Source: JBQTKD01 sp963703165 (lineage in GTDB: Bacteria; Actinomycetota; Actinomycetes; Sporichthyales; Sporichthyaceae). Taken from it: a stretch of DNA of 64,000 bases. The notes under the pieces are model-generated. The model worked only from the letters and a program-made list of their open reading frames with translations. It was not told where the DNA came from and did no database searches. Each line of letters starts with the position of its first letter. Positions within the stretch are counted from its first letter, which is position 1. Below, piece after piece: positions 14,572 through 25,640 of this stretch. Location: the NCBI GenBank assembly GCA_963703165.1, contig OY969798.1, forward strand, positions 992,001 through 1,056,000. Reading direction: 5' to 3'. A program made the position numbers and the translations under genes.

Positions 14572-17181
14572 GAACCCGTTCTCGGCCGCGGTGACCGGAC
14601 CGCCCGAGGGGAGCGCCACCAGACCGAGCTCCGCAGGGCCGGCGAGCAACTTGTGGGCAGGCAGTACCCGCACCGTGTAACCGAACGGGCCGCTGCGGTC
14701 CAACTGCACGGTGCCCTCGTAACGCATCCGCCCACCCTCGTAGGTCTGCGCGACCGAGAGCGTGAGCGTCGAGGTGTTGGTCAGCTGGTCGGCCTCGTCG
14801 ACGCGACCGAACGCGAGCTGCACGTCGACGTCGGCCGGCTCGAGATCCCCGAGGGTGACGAAGGCCTGCACGCGCAGGTCGTCGCCCACCGAGGCGCCTT
14901 CCGACGCTCCGCTGGCCTCGACGTGCTCCACCCGAACGGTGGACCAGCCGGCGCGGACCTTCGACTTCCACGTCGCGAGTTCGCGGGCGCCGGCGAGCTT
15001 GTCCTCGGCCAGTTCGCGGGAGGCCCGGGCGGCCGGGGCGTAGAGCTCGTTGACGTAGTCGGCGACCATCCGGGTGGCCAGCACCTTCGGGCCCAATGTC
15101 GCGATCGTGTGCCGGACCATTTCCAGCCAGCGCGCGGGCAGCCCGGCCGAGTCACGCTCGTAGAAACGCGGGGCGACCGCGGTCTCGATCAGGTCGTAGA
15201 GCGCGTTGGCCTCGAGGTCGTCGCGGTACTCGGGGTCCTCGACGCCGGTGGCGGACGGGATCGCCCAACCGTTCTCGCCGTCGTACCACTCGTCCCACCA
15301 GCCGTCGAGTACGGACAGGTTGAGGCAGCCGTTGAGCGCCGCCTTCATCCCGGACGTGCCGCACGCTTCCAGCGGGCGCAGCGGGTTGTTCAGCCACACG
15401 TCGCAGCCGGGGATCATCTCCGCTGCCAGGCCCATGTCGTAGTCGGAGAGGAACACGATTCGGTTGCGGACTGACGGGTCGTCAGTGAATCGGACGAGTT
15501 CCTGAATGAGTCGCTTCCCGCCGTCGTCGGCCGGGTGAGCCTTGCCGGCGATCACGATCTGCACAGGACGATCGGCATGGGTGAGCAGGCCCGCGAGCCG
15601 TTCCGGGTTGCGCATCATCAGGGTGAGTCGCTTGTAGGAGGGCACCCGACGGGCGAACCCGATCGTGAGCACGTCCGGGTCGAGCACATTGTTGATCCAG
15701 CCGAGCTCCGCGTCGGTCGACCCGCGCGCGATCCATTGCGCACGCAGCCGGCGACGGACGCTCTCCACCAGGCGCACCCGCAGCAGCCGGCCGGTCTCCC
15801 AGAGCTGATCGTCGGCCACCTCGTCGAGGCTGCCCCAGTCCTCGGCGGTGGCGATGAACTTCGACCCCATGGCGCGACGGGCCAGCTCGAGGGCCTCCGG
15901 GGCGGTCCACGTCGGGGCGTGCACACCGTTGGTGATCGAGGTGATCGGGACCTCGTTGTTGTCGAAGCCCGGCCACAGCCCGCCGAACATGTCGCGGCTG
16001 ACCTGACCGTGCAGCTTGCTCACGCCGTTGGCGCGCTGCGCGAGGCGCAGGCCCATCACCGCCATGTTGAACACCGACGGGTCGCCGCCGGCGTAGGTCT
16101 CGGCGCCGAGCGCGAGGACCCGCTCGACGGGGATCGACGCACTGGCGTTGTCGCCACCGAAGTACTGCGCGATCAGGTCCCGCGGGAACCGGTCGATGCC
16201 GGCCGGGACCGGGGTGTGGGTGGTGAACAGGGTGCCCGCGCGCGCAGCCTCCAGTGCCGCGTCGAACGGCAGGCCGTCCTCCTCGACGTACTCGCGGATG
16301 CGTTCCACCCCGAGGAAGCCGGCGTGGCCCTCGTTGGTGTGGAAGACCTCGGGAGAGGGGGTGCCGGTCAGCCGGCAGTACGCCCGGACGGCGCGCACGC
16401 CGCCGATGCCGAGCAGCAGTTCCTGGTGCAGCCGGTGCTCCGTGCCGCCGCCGTAGAGGCGGTCGGTGACCTCGCGCTCGAACGGGCCGTTCTCCTCCAC
16501 GTCGGAGTCGAGCAGCAGCAGCGGCACCCGGCCGACCGCGGCGACCCACACGCGGGCTACGAGCACCCGGGCGCCAGGCAGGGAGATCCGCACCCGCACC
16601 GGGGAGTCGTCGGCCTCGCGCAGCGGCTCGATCGGCAGCTCGTGCGGGTCCAGGACCGGGTAGCGCTCCTGCTGCCAGCCCTCGCGGGACAGCGACTGGA
16701 TGAAGTACCCGTGCCGGTACAACAGCCCGACGCCGACGATCGGCACGCCGAGGTCACTGGCGGCCTTGAGGTGGTCGCCGGCCAGGATGCCAAGGCCGCC
16801 GGAGTACTGCGGCAGCACCGCGGTGAGGCCGAACTCCGGGGAGAAGTAAGCGATCGCCTTGGGTAGGTCCCCGCCCGCCGCGTCGGTGCGCTGGTACCAC
16901 TTGTCCTCGGTGCGGTACGCGGTGAGGTCCTCGATCGACTGGGTCATCCGGGCCAGGAAGATCGTGTCCTCCGCGAGCTCGGTGAGCCGCTCCGGGGAGA
17001 CGGCCCCGAGCAGCTTGACGGGGTCGTGGCCGACCTCGTCCCAGACCTGGGGATCGACGGACGCAAACACCGCGCGGGTGTCGGCGTGCCACGACCAGCG
17101 CAGGTTGACGGCCAGCTCCCCGAGCGGGCGCAGCGGCGCGGGCAGGGCGGTACGGACGGTGAACCGACGGATAGCTCTCAC
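14560..17181 (-). CDS. glgP: Alpha-glucan (glycogen) phosphorylase
   Basis: An 873-residue GlgP with an N-terminal DUF3417 segment (residues about 10-125), typical of actinobacterial/archaeal type phosphorylases of GT35. It releases glucose 1-phosphate from glucan ends using pyridoxal phosphate; the PLP lysine is K613 in CGTSGMKAALNGCLNL. Other family blocks are HTNEGHAGFL, GIDRFPRDL, ITNGVHAPTW and GFARRVPSYKR. GTG at 17179-17181 is chosen because VRAIRRFTVRT matches homolog N-termini; a TTG nine bases upstream is also possible. It is transcribed toward the receptor kinase and away from the stress-promoter region shared with the CsbD-like gene. Confidence 0.95.
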   Translation of the reverse strand: MRAIRRFTVRTALPAPLRPLGELAVNLRWSWHADTRAVFASVDPQVWDEVGHDPVKLLGAVSPERLTELAEDTIFLARMTQSIEDLTAYRTEDKWYQRTDAAGGDLPKAIAYFSPEFGLTAVLPQYSGGLGILAGDHLKAASDLGVPIVGVGLLYRHGYFIQSLSREGWQQERYPVLDPHELPIEPLREADDSPVRVRISLPGARVLVARVWVAAVGRVPLLLLDSDVEENGPFEREVTDRLYGGGTEHRLHQELLLGIGGVRAVRAYCRLTGTPSPEVFHTNEGHAGFLGVERIREYVEEDGLPFDAALEAARAGTLFTTHTPVPAGIDRFPRDLIAQYFGGDNASASIPVERVLALGAETYAGGDPSVFNMAVMGLRLAQRANGVSKLHGQVSRDMFGGLWPGFDNNEVPITSITNGVHAPTWTAPEALELARRAMGSKFIATAEDWGSLDEVADDQLWETGRLLRVRLVESVRRRLRAQWIARGSTDAELGWINNVLDPDVLTIGFARRVPSYKRLTLMMRNPERLAGLLTHADRPVQIVIAGKAHPADDGGKRLIQELVRFTDDPSVRNRIVFLSDYDMGLAAEMIPGCDVWLNNPLRPLEACGTSGMKAALNGCLNLSVLDGWWDEWYDGENGWAIPSATGVEDPEYRDDLEANALYDLIETAVAPRFYERDSAGLPARWLEMVRHTIATLGPKVLATRMVADYVNELYAPAARASRELAEDKLAGARELATWKSKVRAGWSTVRVEHVEASGASEGASVGDDLRVQAFVTLGDLEPADVDVQLAFGRVDEADQLTNTSTLTLSVAQTYEGGRMRYEGTVQLDRSGPFGYTVRVLPAHKLLAGPAELGLVALPSGGPVTAAENGFLLR

Positions 17182-17225
17182 CCTCGCCAACCTACTGGTC
17201 CCGCGTGACCGCTGGATTGCCAGTT

Positions 17226-17250
17226 GTTGTGAACGGGGTCACCTGGGTAG
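17226..17250 (+). promoter_or_regulatory. SigB/SigF-like promoter upstream of the CsbD-like gene
   Basis: GTT (17226-17228), a 16-base spacer, and GGGTAG (17245-17250) match the GTT-N14-16-GGGTA pattern of actinobacterial general-stress sigma factors (SigB in Streptomyces, SigF in mycobacteria). The start codon of the CsbD-like gene is 37 bases downstream with AGAGAGG between. The same element with the same spacing precedes glgE. Confidence 0.5.
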
Positions 17251-17286
17251 GGCTACGTGAACGCATCACGGACAGAGAGGCCCCAC

Positions 17287-17481
17287 ATGAGTGGCAACGA
17301 CCCCAAGGGCGAGAACGTGCTGGCTGAGGCCAAGGAATTCATCGGCGAGGTGCGCGGAGACACCAAGCGTGCCGCCGAGGGTCACAAGGAGCAGGAGGAA
17401 GCGGCCAAGGACCAGACCCTGGCCGAGTCGGTCAACCAGGCCATGACCGAAACCTCCGGTGACGAGACCCGCGCGAAATAA
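17287..17481 (+). CDS. CsbD-like small stress protein
   Basis: A 64-residue, highly charged, cysteine-free protein (AKEFIGEVRGDTKRAAEG followed by HKEQEEAAKDQ). The pattern resembles CsbD-family proteins, small general-stress proteins named for SigB control in Bacillus, although similarity is only partial. ATG at 17287 with AGAGAGG upstream. A SigB/SigF-like promoter lies just upstream, agreeing with the family idea. It is probably disordered or helical and cytoplasmic. Confidence 0.65.
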   Translation: MSGNDPKGENVLAEAKEFIGEVRGDTKRAAEGHKEQEEAAKDQTLAESVNQAMTETSGDETRAK

Positions 17482-17516
17482 CCGTTCGGCCACCGTCGCG
17501 CCCCGCAGTCCACTCG

Positions 17517-18002
17517 GTGAGACTGTGGGGCGTGCGCCTGTTCCGGAGTCCCCTGATCGTCATCGGGATCGTTCTCGCTGCCATCGGCCTGCTGATCACG
17601 CTGCTCTCCGCGATGGAGTGGCGTAGCCAGTTGGACCGCGACGAGGCCATCCGCACGGGCGGGACCGCCGTCCCCGGCTCGGTGGTCGGCGTGATCCGCG
17701 AGAACCGGGACGGCACACCGGTCAGCGTCCGCGTCAACTACGAGTACAAGGGCGCCGCCAAGCAGGCCGAGGTGCAACTTGCCGGATACCCGTCGCCGCG
17801 ATCACTGAGCAAGGGTTCCACGCTGAATCTGCTGGTCGACGCGAACGAACCCAGCTTTCCCCGCCTGGCGGAGTCGGTCGACGGCGGTGACGCCGCGGCC
17901 TGGCGCAACGGAGCCTTCGCGGGGGTGGTCGTGGTCATCGCCGGATCGGGGCTGTTCGCCGTGCCGATCGTCCGCGCGCGCCAACTCGGAGACGCCAGGT
18001 GA
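17517..18002 (+). CDS. DUF3592-type membrane protein
   Basis: A 161-residue protein with two membrane helices (about 10-32 and 132-152) enclosing an extracytoplasmic beta-rich domain: GSVVGVIRENRDGTPVSVRV, YEYKGAAKQAEVQL, and a TLNLLVDANEPS strand equal to the VYDPxxP motif of DUF3592. Function of the family is unknown. GTG at 17517 used; GTG 17532 (VRLFRSPL) is an alternative. It lies 35 bases after the CsbD-like gene and upstream of glgE. Confidence 0.7.
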   Translation: MRLWGVRLFRSPLIVIGIVLAAIGLLITLLSAMEWRSQLDRDEAIRTGGTAVPGSVVGVIRENRDGTPVSVRVNYEYKGAAKQAEVQLAGYPSPRSLSKGSTLNLLVDANEPSFPRLAESVDGGDAAAWRNGAFAGVVVVIAGSGLFAVPIVRARQLGDAR

Positions 18003-18037
18003 CTCCTCCGGCAACGTGATCGACGCCTCGCAGAGGT

Positions 18038-18062
18038 GTTGGTGACGGAGCAGGCTGGGTAG
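18038..18062 (+). promoter_or_regulatory. SigB/SigF-like promoter immediately upstream of glgE
   Basis: GTT (18038-18040), a 16-base spacer and GGGTAG (18057-18062), identical in layout to the element at 17226-17250. Transcription would start about 18069-18071, at or next to the GTG start of glgE at 18072. No Shine-Dalgarno sequence precedes that GTG, so a leaderless mRNA is plausible. Inferred from sequence pattern only. Confidence 0.5.
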
Positions 18063-18071
18063 CGTCGAGTC

Positions 18072-20048
18072 GTGAACGCTCGCATTCCTATCTCTGATGT
18101 CTACCCCGTGGTCGACTGCGCCGCACGGGCGGCGAAAGCCGTCGCCGGCGAGGACTTCGAGGTCCGCGCCACCGTATTCCGTGAGGGGCACGACGCGGTC
18201 AACGCCAACATCGTGCTGCGCGACCCGCGCGGCAAGGCGGGCCCGCTGATCCCGATGCGGCTGCTCGCTGCGGGCACCGACCGCTGGGGTGCCCGGGTCC
18301 GCCCGGACAAGCCCGGCAAGTGGAACTTCACCGTCGAGGCGTGGAGCGATCCCGTCGAGACCTGGCGGCACGATGCCGAGATCAAGGTCAAGGCCGAGAT
18401 CGACGTCGAGCTGATGCTCGAGGAAGGCGCCCGGGTGCTCGCCCGCGCCGCCGAGGGTGTCCCGAAGGACGAGGGTCGACAGGTCGTCCTGGACGCGGTG
18501 ACCGCCTTGCGCGACACCGACCGCCCGGCCCTGGTGCGCCTCGCCGCGGGTCTGGCGCCTGAGGTGAACGACGTCCTCGCCACGCATCCGCTGCGCGACC
18601 TCCTCACGGTGTCGAAGAAGTACCCGCTGCAGGTCGACCGCCGCGAGGCGCTGTTCTCCTCCTGGTACGAGTTCTTCCCGCGCAGCGAGGGCGCTTCCCT
18701 CGATCCGCCGCGCTCGGGCACCTTCGCCACCGCGGCCGAACGACTCCCGGCGATCGCCGAGATGGGCTTCGACGTCGTCTACCTGCCGCCGATCCATCCG
18801 GTGGGGACGGCCTTCCGCAAGGGCCCTAACAACACGCTCACCCCGGGCCCGGACGACCCCGGCTCCCCGTGGGCGATCGGCTCCCCCGACGGTGGGCACG
18901 ACGAGATCCACCCGGACCTGGGAACGCTCAAGGACTTCGACAAGTTCGTCTCCAAGGCCAAGAAGCTCGGCCTGGAGATCGCGATCGACTTCGCGCTGCA
19001 GGCCTCCCCGGATCACCCGTGGGTGAAATCGAATCCGGAGTGGTTCACCACCCGGGCCGACGGGACGATCGCCTACGCGGAGAACCCGCCGAAGAAGTAC
19101 CAGGACATCTACCCGATCAACTTCGACAACGACTACCCCGGCCTGCTCGCCGAGTGCGAACGCGTGCTGCGGCACTGGATGGCGCACGGCGTGCGGATCT
19201 TCCGCGTGGACAACCCGCACACCAAACCGGTCGCGTTCTGGGAGGAACTGCTCGGCACCATCCGCAAGTCCGACCCGGATGTGCTGTTCCTGGCCGAGGC
19301 GTTCACGCGCCCGGCGATGATGCGCGAACTCGCCAAGGTGGGGTTCCACCAGTCGTACACGTACTTCACCTGGCGCACCGGCAAGGTCGAACTGCAGGAG
19401 TACGGCGAAGAACTGGCGCGCGAGACCGGGCACTTCATGCGCCCGAACTTCTTCGTCAACACCCCGGACATCCTGCACGCGTTCCTGCAGCACGGCGGCC
19501 CGGCGGCGTTCAAGATCCGTGCCACGCTGGCCGCGACGATGTCCCCGGCCTGGGGGGTCTACGCGGGCTACGAGCTCTTCGAACACGTCGCGGTCCGCCC
19601 GGGCAGCGAGGAGTACCTGGACTCGGAGAAGTACCAATATCGGCCACGGGACTGGGCGACCGCCGCCGCCCAGGGTCGCACCCTGGCGCCCTATCTCACG
19701 CTGCTCAACCGGGTGCGCCGCGAACACCCGGCGCTGCAACAACTGCGCGACATCACGTTCCACGAGGTGGACAACCCCCACGTGCTCGCCTACTCCAAGA
19801 GCGCGCTGCGGCCCGACGGGACACGCGACACGATTCTGGTCGTGGTGAATCTCGACCCGTATCAGGCCCACGAGGCGACAGTCACGGTGGACCTGACCGA
19901 GTTCGGGCTCGGACCGGACGGCCGAATCCTGGTTTCGGACGCGTTCACCGGGGCCAGTTACGTGTGGAGCGAGAAGAACTACGTGCGGCTGGATCCCACC
20001 GAACCGGCGCACCTCCTGACCGTGCATCAGATGACCGACGGCGGCTGA
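18072..20048 (+). CDS. glgE: Maltose-1-phosphate maltosyltransferase GlgE
   Basis: A 658-residue GH13_3 enzyme that transfers maltosyl units from alpha-maltose 1-phosphate to the non-reducing end of alpha-1,4-glucan. N-terminal domains (about 1-190) include PVVDCAARAAKAVAGEDFEV, DRWGARVRPDKPGKWNFTVE and the SSWYEFFPRSEG segment; the barrel carries the nucleophile in FRVDNPHTKP (D380) and acid/base in FLAEAFTRP (E409). Length matches characterised enzymes. GTG start. First gene of glgE-treS-mak-glgB. The GTG lies just after a stress-type promoter. Loss of GlgE with active Mak causes toxic maltose-phosphate build-up in mycobacteria (known from the family). Confidence 0.97.
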   Translation: MNARIPISDVYPVVDCAARAAKAVAGEDFEVRATVFREGHDAVNANIVLRDPRGKAGPLIPMRLLAAGTDRWGARVRPDKPGKWNFTVEAWSDPVETWRHDAEIKVKAEIDVELMLEEGARVLARAAEGVPKDEGRQVVLDAVTALRDTDRPALVRLAAGLAPEVNDVLATHPLRDLLTVSKKYPLQVDRREALFSSWYEFFPRSEGASLDPPRSGTFATAAERLPAIAEMGFDVVYLPPIHPVGTAFRKGPNNTLTPGPDDPGSPWAIGSPDGGHDEIHPDLGTLKDFDKFVSKAKKLGLEIAIDFALQASPDHPWVKSNPEWFTTRADGTIAYAENPPKKYQDIYPINFDNDYPGLLAECERVLRHWMAHGVRIFRVDNPHTKPVAFWEELLGTIRKSDPDVLFLAEAFTRPAMMRELAKVGFHQSYTYFTWRTGKVELQEYGEELARETGHFMRPNFFVNTPDILHAFLQHGGPAAFKIRATLAATMSPAWGVYAGYELFEHVAVRPGSEEYLDSEKYQYRPRDWATAAAQGRTLAPYLTLLNRVRREHPALQQLRDITFHEVDNPHVLAYSKSALRPDGTRDTILVVVNLDPYQAHEATVTVDLTEFGLGPDGRILVSDAFTGASYVWSEKNYVRLDPTEPAHLLTVHQMTDGG

Positions 20049-20071
20049 CGTCGACGGAAGGAGCCACCCGG

Positions 20072-21847
<1,776 letters not shown>

Positions 21848-21914
21848 CGGGTCGGGGTGTCGGGTAGGGGCGCCGAGTAGACGAGCACGATTCGGCGAGG
21901 AGAGGACCCAACGC

Positions 21915-23375
21915 GTGCAGGCCGATGTCATGCTCCCGTGGTTGACCGACCGACGTTGGTTCGCGGGCAAGGGAAGACCGGTCCGTGAGGCGAGCGTGAC
22001 CGCTTCGGACTGGCTGGCCGACGAGCCCCGCACCCGCGTGGAATTCGTGACGGTGCAGTACGAAACTGCGGGCGACGGCGAACGCGCGAGCGAGACCTAC
22101 CAGGTCCCGGTCGTGTATCGACGGACGCGCGTCGAGTCCTTGGGCCATGCCCTGATCGGCCCGGTCAGCCTCGATGGCGAGGACCTGTGGGCCTACGACG
22201 CCGTGTACGACAAGGAGGCCGTCGCGCTCTGGCCGACCGGGATGCGCGCCGGCCGCACCGTCGGCGACATGGACTTTCACTCCGACCCCGGGCATCCCGA
22301 CGGCGCCGACGGGGACAAGCCCGGTCTGCCCGAACAGGTCGACGACTCCTTCGTGATGTCCGCCGAGCAGAGCAACACCTCCGTGGTCTTCCGCGATGCG
22401 GCCATCCTCAAGATCTTCCGTCGCCTCTCGCCCGGGGAGAACCCGGACCTGGAACTGCACCGGGCGCTCGCCGAGACCGGCAACACCCACGTCGCTCGCC
22501 TCCTCGGGTGGGCATCCGGTTCGTGGTCGGCGAACGCGGGTTCGCACACCGGCACCCTCGCGGTGGCCAGTGAGTTCCTTCCGTCGACGACCCAGGGCTG
22601 GGACCTCGCGCTGACCAGCGTCCGCGACCTGTTCGCACAGCCGGCGGGGTGCGGTGCGGCCGACGTCGGCGGAGACTTCGCGGGCGAGGCCCGCCGGCTC
22701 GGGCAGGCCACCGCCGAGGTGCACGCCGATCTGGCCAAGGTGCTCGGCGCCGACGAATACGACAAGTCGGCGCGCACCGCCTTGGTCGCGGCGATGGGCG
22801 AGCGCCTGGCTGCCGCCTGCGCCGTCGCGCCGGAACTCGCCGAGATCGCGCCCGCGATCCGCGCACTGCACCAACAACTCAGCGACTTTCCGGGTTCCTT
22901 GCCGCGCCAGCGCATCCACGGTGATCTGCATCTGGGTCAGGTGCTGCGCGCGTTGGACGGTTGGCGGATCCTCGACTTCGAGGGCGAGCCGGCGCGACCG
23001 ATGGAACAGCGCCGCCAAGCGGACAGCCCGCTGCGCGACGTCGCCGGAATGCTTCGCTCCTTCGACTATGCCGCCGGACATCTGCTGGGTACGCACCCGG
23101 AGCCCGGCGCGATCTCCCGGGCGCGGGACTGGGCTGCTCACAACCAGCGTGCGTTCCTCGCGGGCTACACCGAACACGGTGGCGGCCACCTGCCCGAGGA
23201 CCCGCTTCCGCTGCGGGTGTTCGCTCTCGACAAGGCCTGCTACGAGGTCCTGTACGAGGCCCGCAACCGACCGGACTGGATTCATTTGCCGCTGCGCGCC
23301 GTGCAGGCGCTGGTGACCGGCGGTGCATCTGACGCGCGCCAAGAAGAAGACGACGCAGTAGGGGAGGATGAGTGA
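21915..23375 (+). CDS. mak: Maltokinase Mak (Pep2)
   Basis: A 486-residue ATP-dependent maltokinase that makes maltose 1-phosphate, the GlgE donor. It has the aminoglycoside-phosphotransferase-like fold: N-terminal cap (MLPWLTDRRWFAGKGRP), VMSAEQSNTSVVF, IHGDLHLGQV (catalytic D337) and ILDFEGEP (metal-binding D354). GTG start with GGAGAGGAC upstream. The stop overlaps the glgB GTG by four bases (23372-23375), so the two are translationally coupled. A weaker stress-promoter-like GGT-N16-GGGTAG lies at 21843-21867 in the treS-mak gap. Confidence 0.94.
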   Translation: MQADVMLPWLTDRRWFAGKGRPVREASVTASDWLADEPRTRVEFVTVQYETAGDGERASETYQVPVVYRRTRVESLGHALIGPVSLDGEDLWAYDAVYDKEAVALWPTGMRAGRTVGDMDFHSDPGHPDGADGDKPGLPEQVDDSFVMSAEQSNTSVVFRDAAILKIFRRLSPGENPDLELHRALAETGNTHVARLLGWASGSWSANAGSHTGTLAVASEFLPSTTQGWDLALTSVRDLFAQPAGCGAADVGGDFAGEARRLGQATAEVHADLAKVLGADEYDKSARTALVAAMGERLAAACAVAPELAEIAPAIRALHQQLSDFPGSLPRQRIHGDLHLGQVLRALDGWRILDFEGEPARPMEQRRQADSPLRDVAGMLRSFDYAAGHLLGTHPEPGAISRARDWAAHNQRAFLAGYTEHGGGHLPEDPLPLRVFALDKACYEVLYEARNRPDWIHLPLRAVQALVTGGASDARQEEDDAVGEDE

Positions 23376-25579
23376 CTGTGACCACCACACCGACATCGGG
23401 GCGCCTCGCCCCCAGGGCTGTCTCCTCCGCCGAACTGGGCCGCTTGGTCGCCGGTGATCACCACGATCCGCACGGCATTCTCGGCGCCCACGTCGACGGG
23501 GACTGCGTCACTTTCCGGGTGATGCGACAGTTCGCCCAGACGGTCGCCGTGCTCGTCGACGGGGAACGGCACGAGCTCACCCACGAGCACGAAGGCGTGT
23601 GGGTGGGAGTCATGCCGGGCACGCAGGTGCCCGACTACCGCCTCGAGGTCACCTGGGCCACCGGGCACCCGCAGGTGGGCGACGACCCGTACCGTTTTCT
23701 GCCCACACTCGGCGACATCGACCGCCACCTGATCTCCGAGGGCCGCCACGAACGGCTGTGGGATGTGCTGGGCGCGCATCCCCGTCGATATGACGCTCCG
23801 TCAGGACCGATCACCGGTACGTCGTTCGCGGTGTGGGCACCCAATGCCCGCGGCGTGCGCCTGGTCGGCGACTTCAACCACTGGGACGGCCAGGCCTTCC
23901 CGATGCGTTCGCTCGGGTCGACCGGGGTGTGGGAGTTGTTCGTCCCCGGCATCGGCTCCGGCACGCGGTACAAGTTCGACCTGCTCGGCCCGGACGGGCA
24001 ATGGCGGCACAAGGCCGACCCGATGGCCTTCGCGACCGAGATCCCGCCGGCCACGGGCTCCGTCGTGCACGCCTCGGAGTACACCTGGGGCGACGACAGC
24101 TGGATGACCGAGCGCACCCGGAAGGCACCCGTGGCCGCGCCGATGAGCGTCTACGAGGTGCACCTCGGCTCCTGGCGCGTGGGCCTGTCCTACCGCGAAC
24201 TGGCCGAGCACCTCGTCGAGCACGTGGCCAACCTCGGCTTCACGCACGTCGAGTTCCTGCCGGTCGCCGAGCACCCCTTCGGTGGGTCCTGGGGCTACCA
24301 GGTCTCCTCGTACTTCGCCCCGACCTCGCGCTTCGGCGACCCCGACGACTTCCGCTATCTCGTCGACCGCCTGCACCAGGCCGGCATCGGCGTCATCGTC
24401 GACTGGGTCCCGGCGCACTTCCCGAAGGACGAGTGGGCGCTGGCCGATTTCGACGGCACCGACCTCTACGAGCACCCCGACCCGCAGCGCGGTGAGCAGC
24501 TCGACTGGGGCACGCTGGTCTTCAACTACGGCCGGACCGAGGTGCGCAACTTCCTCGTCGCGAACGCCTGCTACTGGCTCGAGGAATTCCACATCGACGG
24601 CCTCCGGGTCGATGCGGTGGCCTCGATGCTCTACCTGGACTACTCCCGCGAGGAAGGCCAGTGGACGCCGAACAAGTACGGCGGCCGGGAGAACCTGGAA
24701 GCCGTCGCCTTCCTGCAGGAGATGAACGCGACCGTGTACAAGCGGGTCCCCGGTGCGTTCACCATCGCCGAGGAGTCCACCGCGTGGCCGGGCGTCACAC
24801 GTCCGACGCACCTGGGCGGCCTCGGGTTCGGCTTCAAGTGGAACATGGGCTGGATGCACGACTCGCTGCACTACGCGAGCCTGGACCCGATCTACCGCTC
24901 GTATCACCACCACGAGCTGACCTTCTCGCTGATGTACGCCTGGTCGGAGAACTACGTGCTCCCGATCTCGCACGACGAGGTCGTGCACGGCAAGGGCTCG
25001 ATGTTCGGCAAGATGCCCGGCGATCGCTGGCAGAAGCTGGCCAACCTGCGTGCCTACCTGGCCTTCATGTGGGCGCACCCGGGCAAGCAGTTGCTGTTCA
25101 TGGGCGCCGAACTCGCCCAGGAGTCGGAGTGGTCGGAGTCCCGATCGCTGGACTGGTGGCTCCTGGAGTACCCGGACCACGCGGGTGTCTCGCAACTGAT
25201 CGCGGACCTGAACAGCGTCTACAAGGACACCCCGGCGATGTGGGAGCTGGACACGTCGCCCGACGGCTTCCGCTGGATCGACGCCAACGACTCCGACAGC
25301 AACGTGTTCTCGTTCCTGCGGTACGGCGCCGACGGGTCGGCGTTCGCGTGCATCTCGAACTTCGCGAACACCGTCCACTCCGGCTACCGACTGGGGCTGC
25401 CGCACGCGGGCCGCTGGGCCGAGGTGCTCAACACCGACGCGGCGGGCTACACCGGCAGCGGCGTGGGCAACCTCGGCGAGGTCGAGGCGATCGAGGACGA
25501 GTGGCACGGCCTGCCGGCGTCGACGACGCTCACGCTGCCCCCGCTCGGCACGCTGTGGCTCCGGCACGTGCCGGAGTAG
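23372..25579 (+). CDS. glgB: 1,4-alpha-glucan branching enzyme GlgB
   Basis: A 735-residue GH13_9 branching enzyme with two N-terminal CBM48 modules (about 25-115 and 130-235), then the catalytic barrel. Key sites: DGLRVDAVASMLYLDY (nucleophile D414), FTIAEESTAWPGV (E467), ISHDEVVHGKGSM (D535), and a C-terminal beta domain ending TLWLRHVPE. It makes alpha-1,6 branches in the linear glucan extended by GlgE. GTG start overlapping the mak stop; another GTG lies six bases downstream. It ends the operon just before a perfect palindromic terminator-like hairpin. Confidence 0.97.
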   Translation: MTVTTTPTSGRLAPRAVSSAELGRLVAGDHHDPHGILGAHVDGDCVTFRVMRQFAQTVAVLVDGERHELTHEHEGVWVGVMPGTQVPDYRLEVTWATGHPQVGDDPYRFLPTLGDIDRHLISEGRHERLWDVLGAHPRRYDAPSGPITGTSFAVWAPNARGVRLVGDFNHWDGQAFPMRSLGSTGVWELFVPGIGSGTRYKFDLLGPDGQWRHKADPMAFATEIPPATGSVVHASEYTWGDDSWMTERTRKAPVAAPMSVYEVHLGSWRVGLSYRELAEHLVEHVANLGFTHVEFLPVAEHPFGGSWGYQVSSYFAPTSRFGDPDDFRYLVDRLHQAGIGVIVDWVPAHFPKDEWALADFDGTDLYEHPDPQRGEQLDWGTLVFNYGRTEVRNFLVANACYWLEEFHIDGLRVDAVASMLYLDYSREEGQWTPNKYGGRENLEAVAFLQEMNATVYKRVPGAFTIAEESTAWPGVTRPTHLGGLGFGFKWNMGWMHDSLHYASLDPIYRSYHHHELTFSLMYAWSENYVLPISHDEVVHGKGSMFGKMPGDRWQKLANLRAYLAFMWAHPGKQLLFMGAELAQESEWSESRSLDWWLLEYPDHAGVSQLIADLNSVYKDTPAMWELDTSPDGFRWIDANDSDSNVFSFLRYGADGSAFACISNFANTVHSGYRLGLPHAGRWAEVLNTDAAGYTGSGVGNLGEVEAIEDEWHGLPASTTLTLPPLGTLWLRHVPE

Positions 25580-25610
25580 CGATCCACTGCACTCGATTCC
25601 CGCACTGTCA

Positions 25611-25640
25611 TGACCCCTCGGCCGATCGGCCGAGGGGTCA
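25611..25640. terminator. Perfect 30-base palindrome after glgB
   Basis: TGACCCCTCGGCCGA followed immediately by its reverse complement; every position pairs, centred on GGCCGATCGGCC. It lies 31 bases after the glgB stop and directly abuts the ATG of the next open frame. There is no T tract, but GC-rich hairpins of this type terminate in actinobacteria. It could alternatively be a protein-binding operator. Confidence 0.65.

Noticed and set aside
17257..17286. Extended start for the CsbD-like gene
   Set aside because: ATG 17287 has an AGAGAGG site and a natural N-terminus; the upstream GTG-led extension carries no recognisable sequence.
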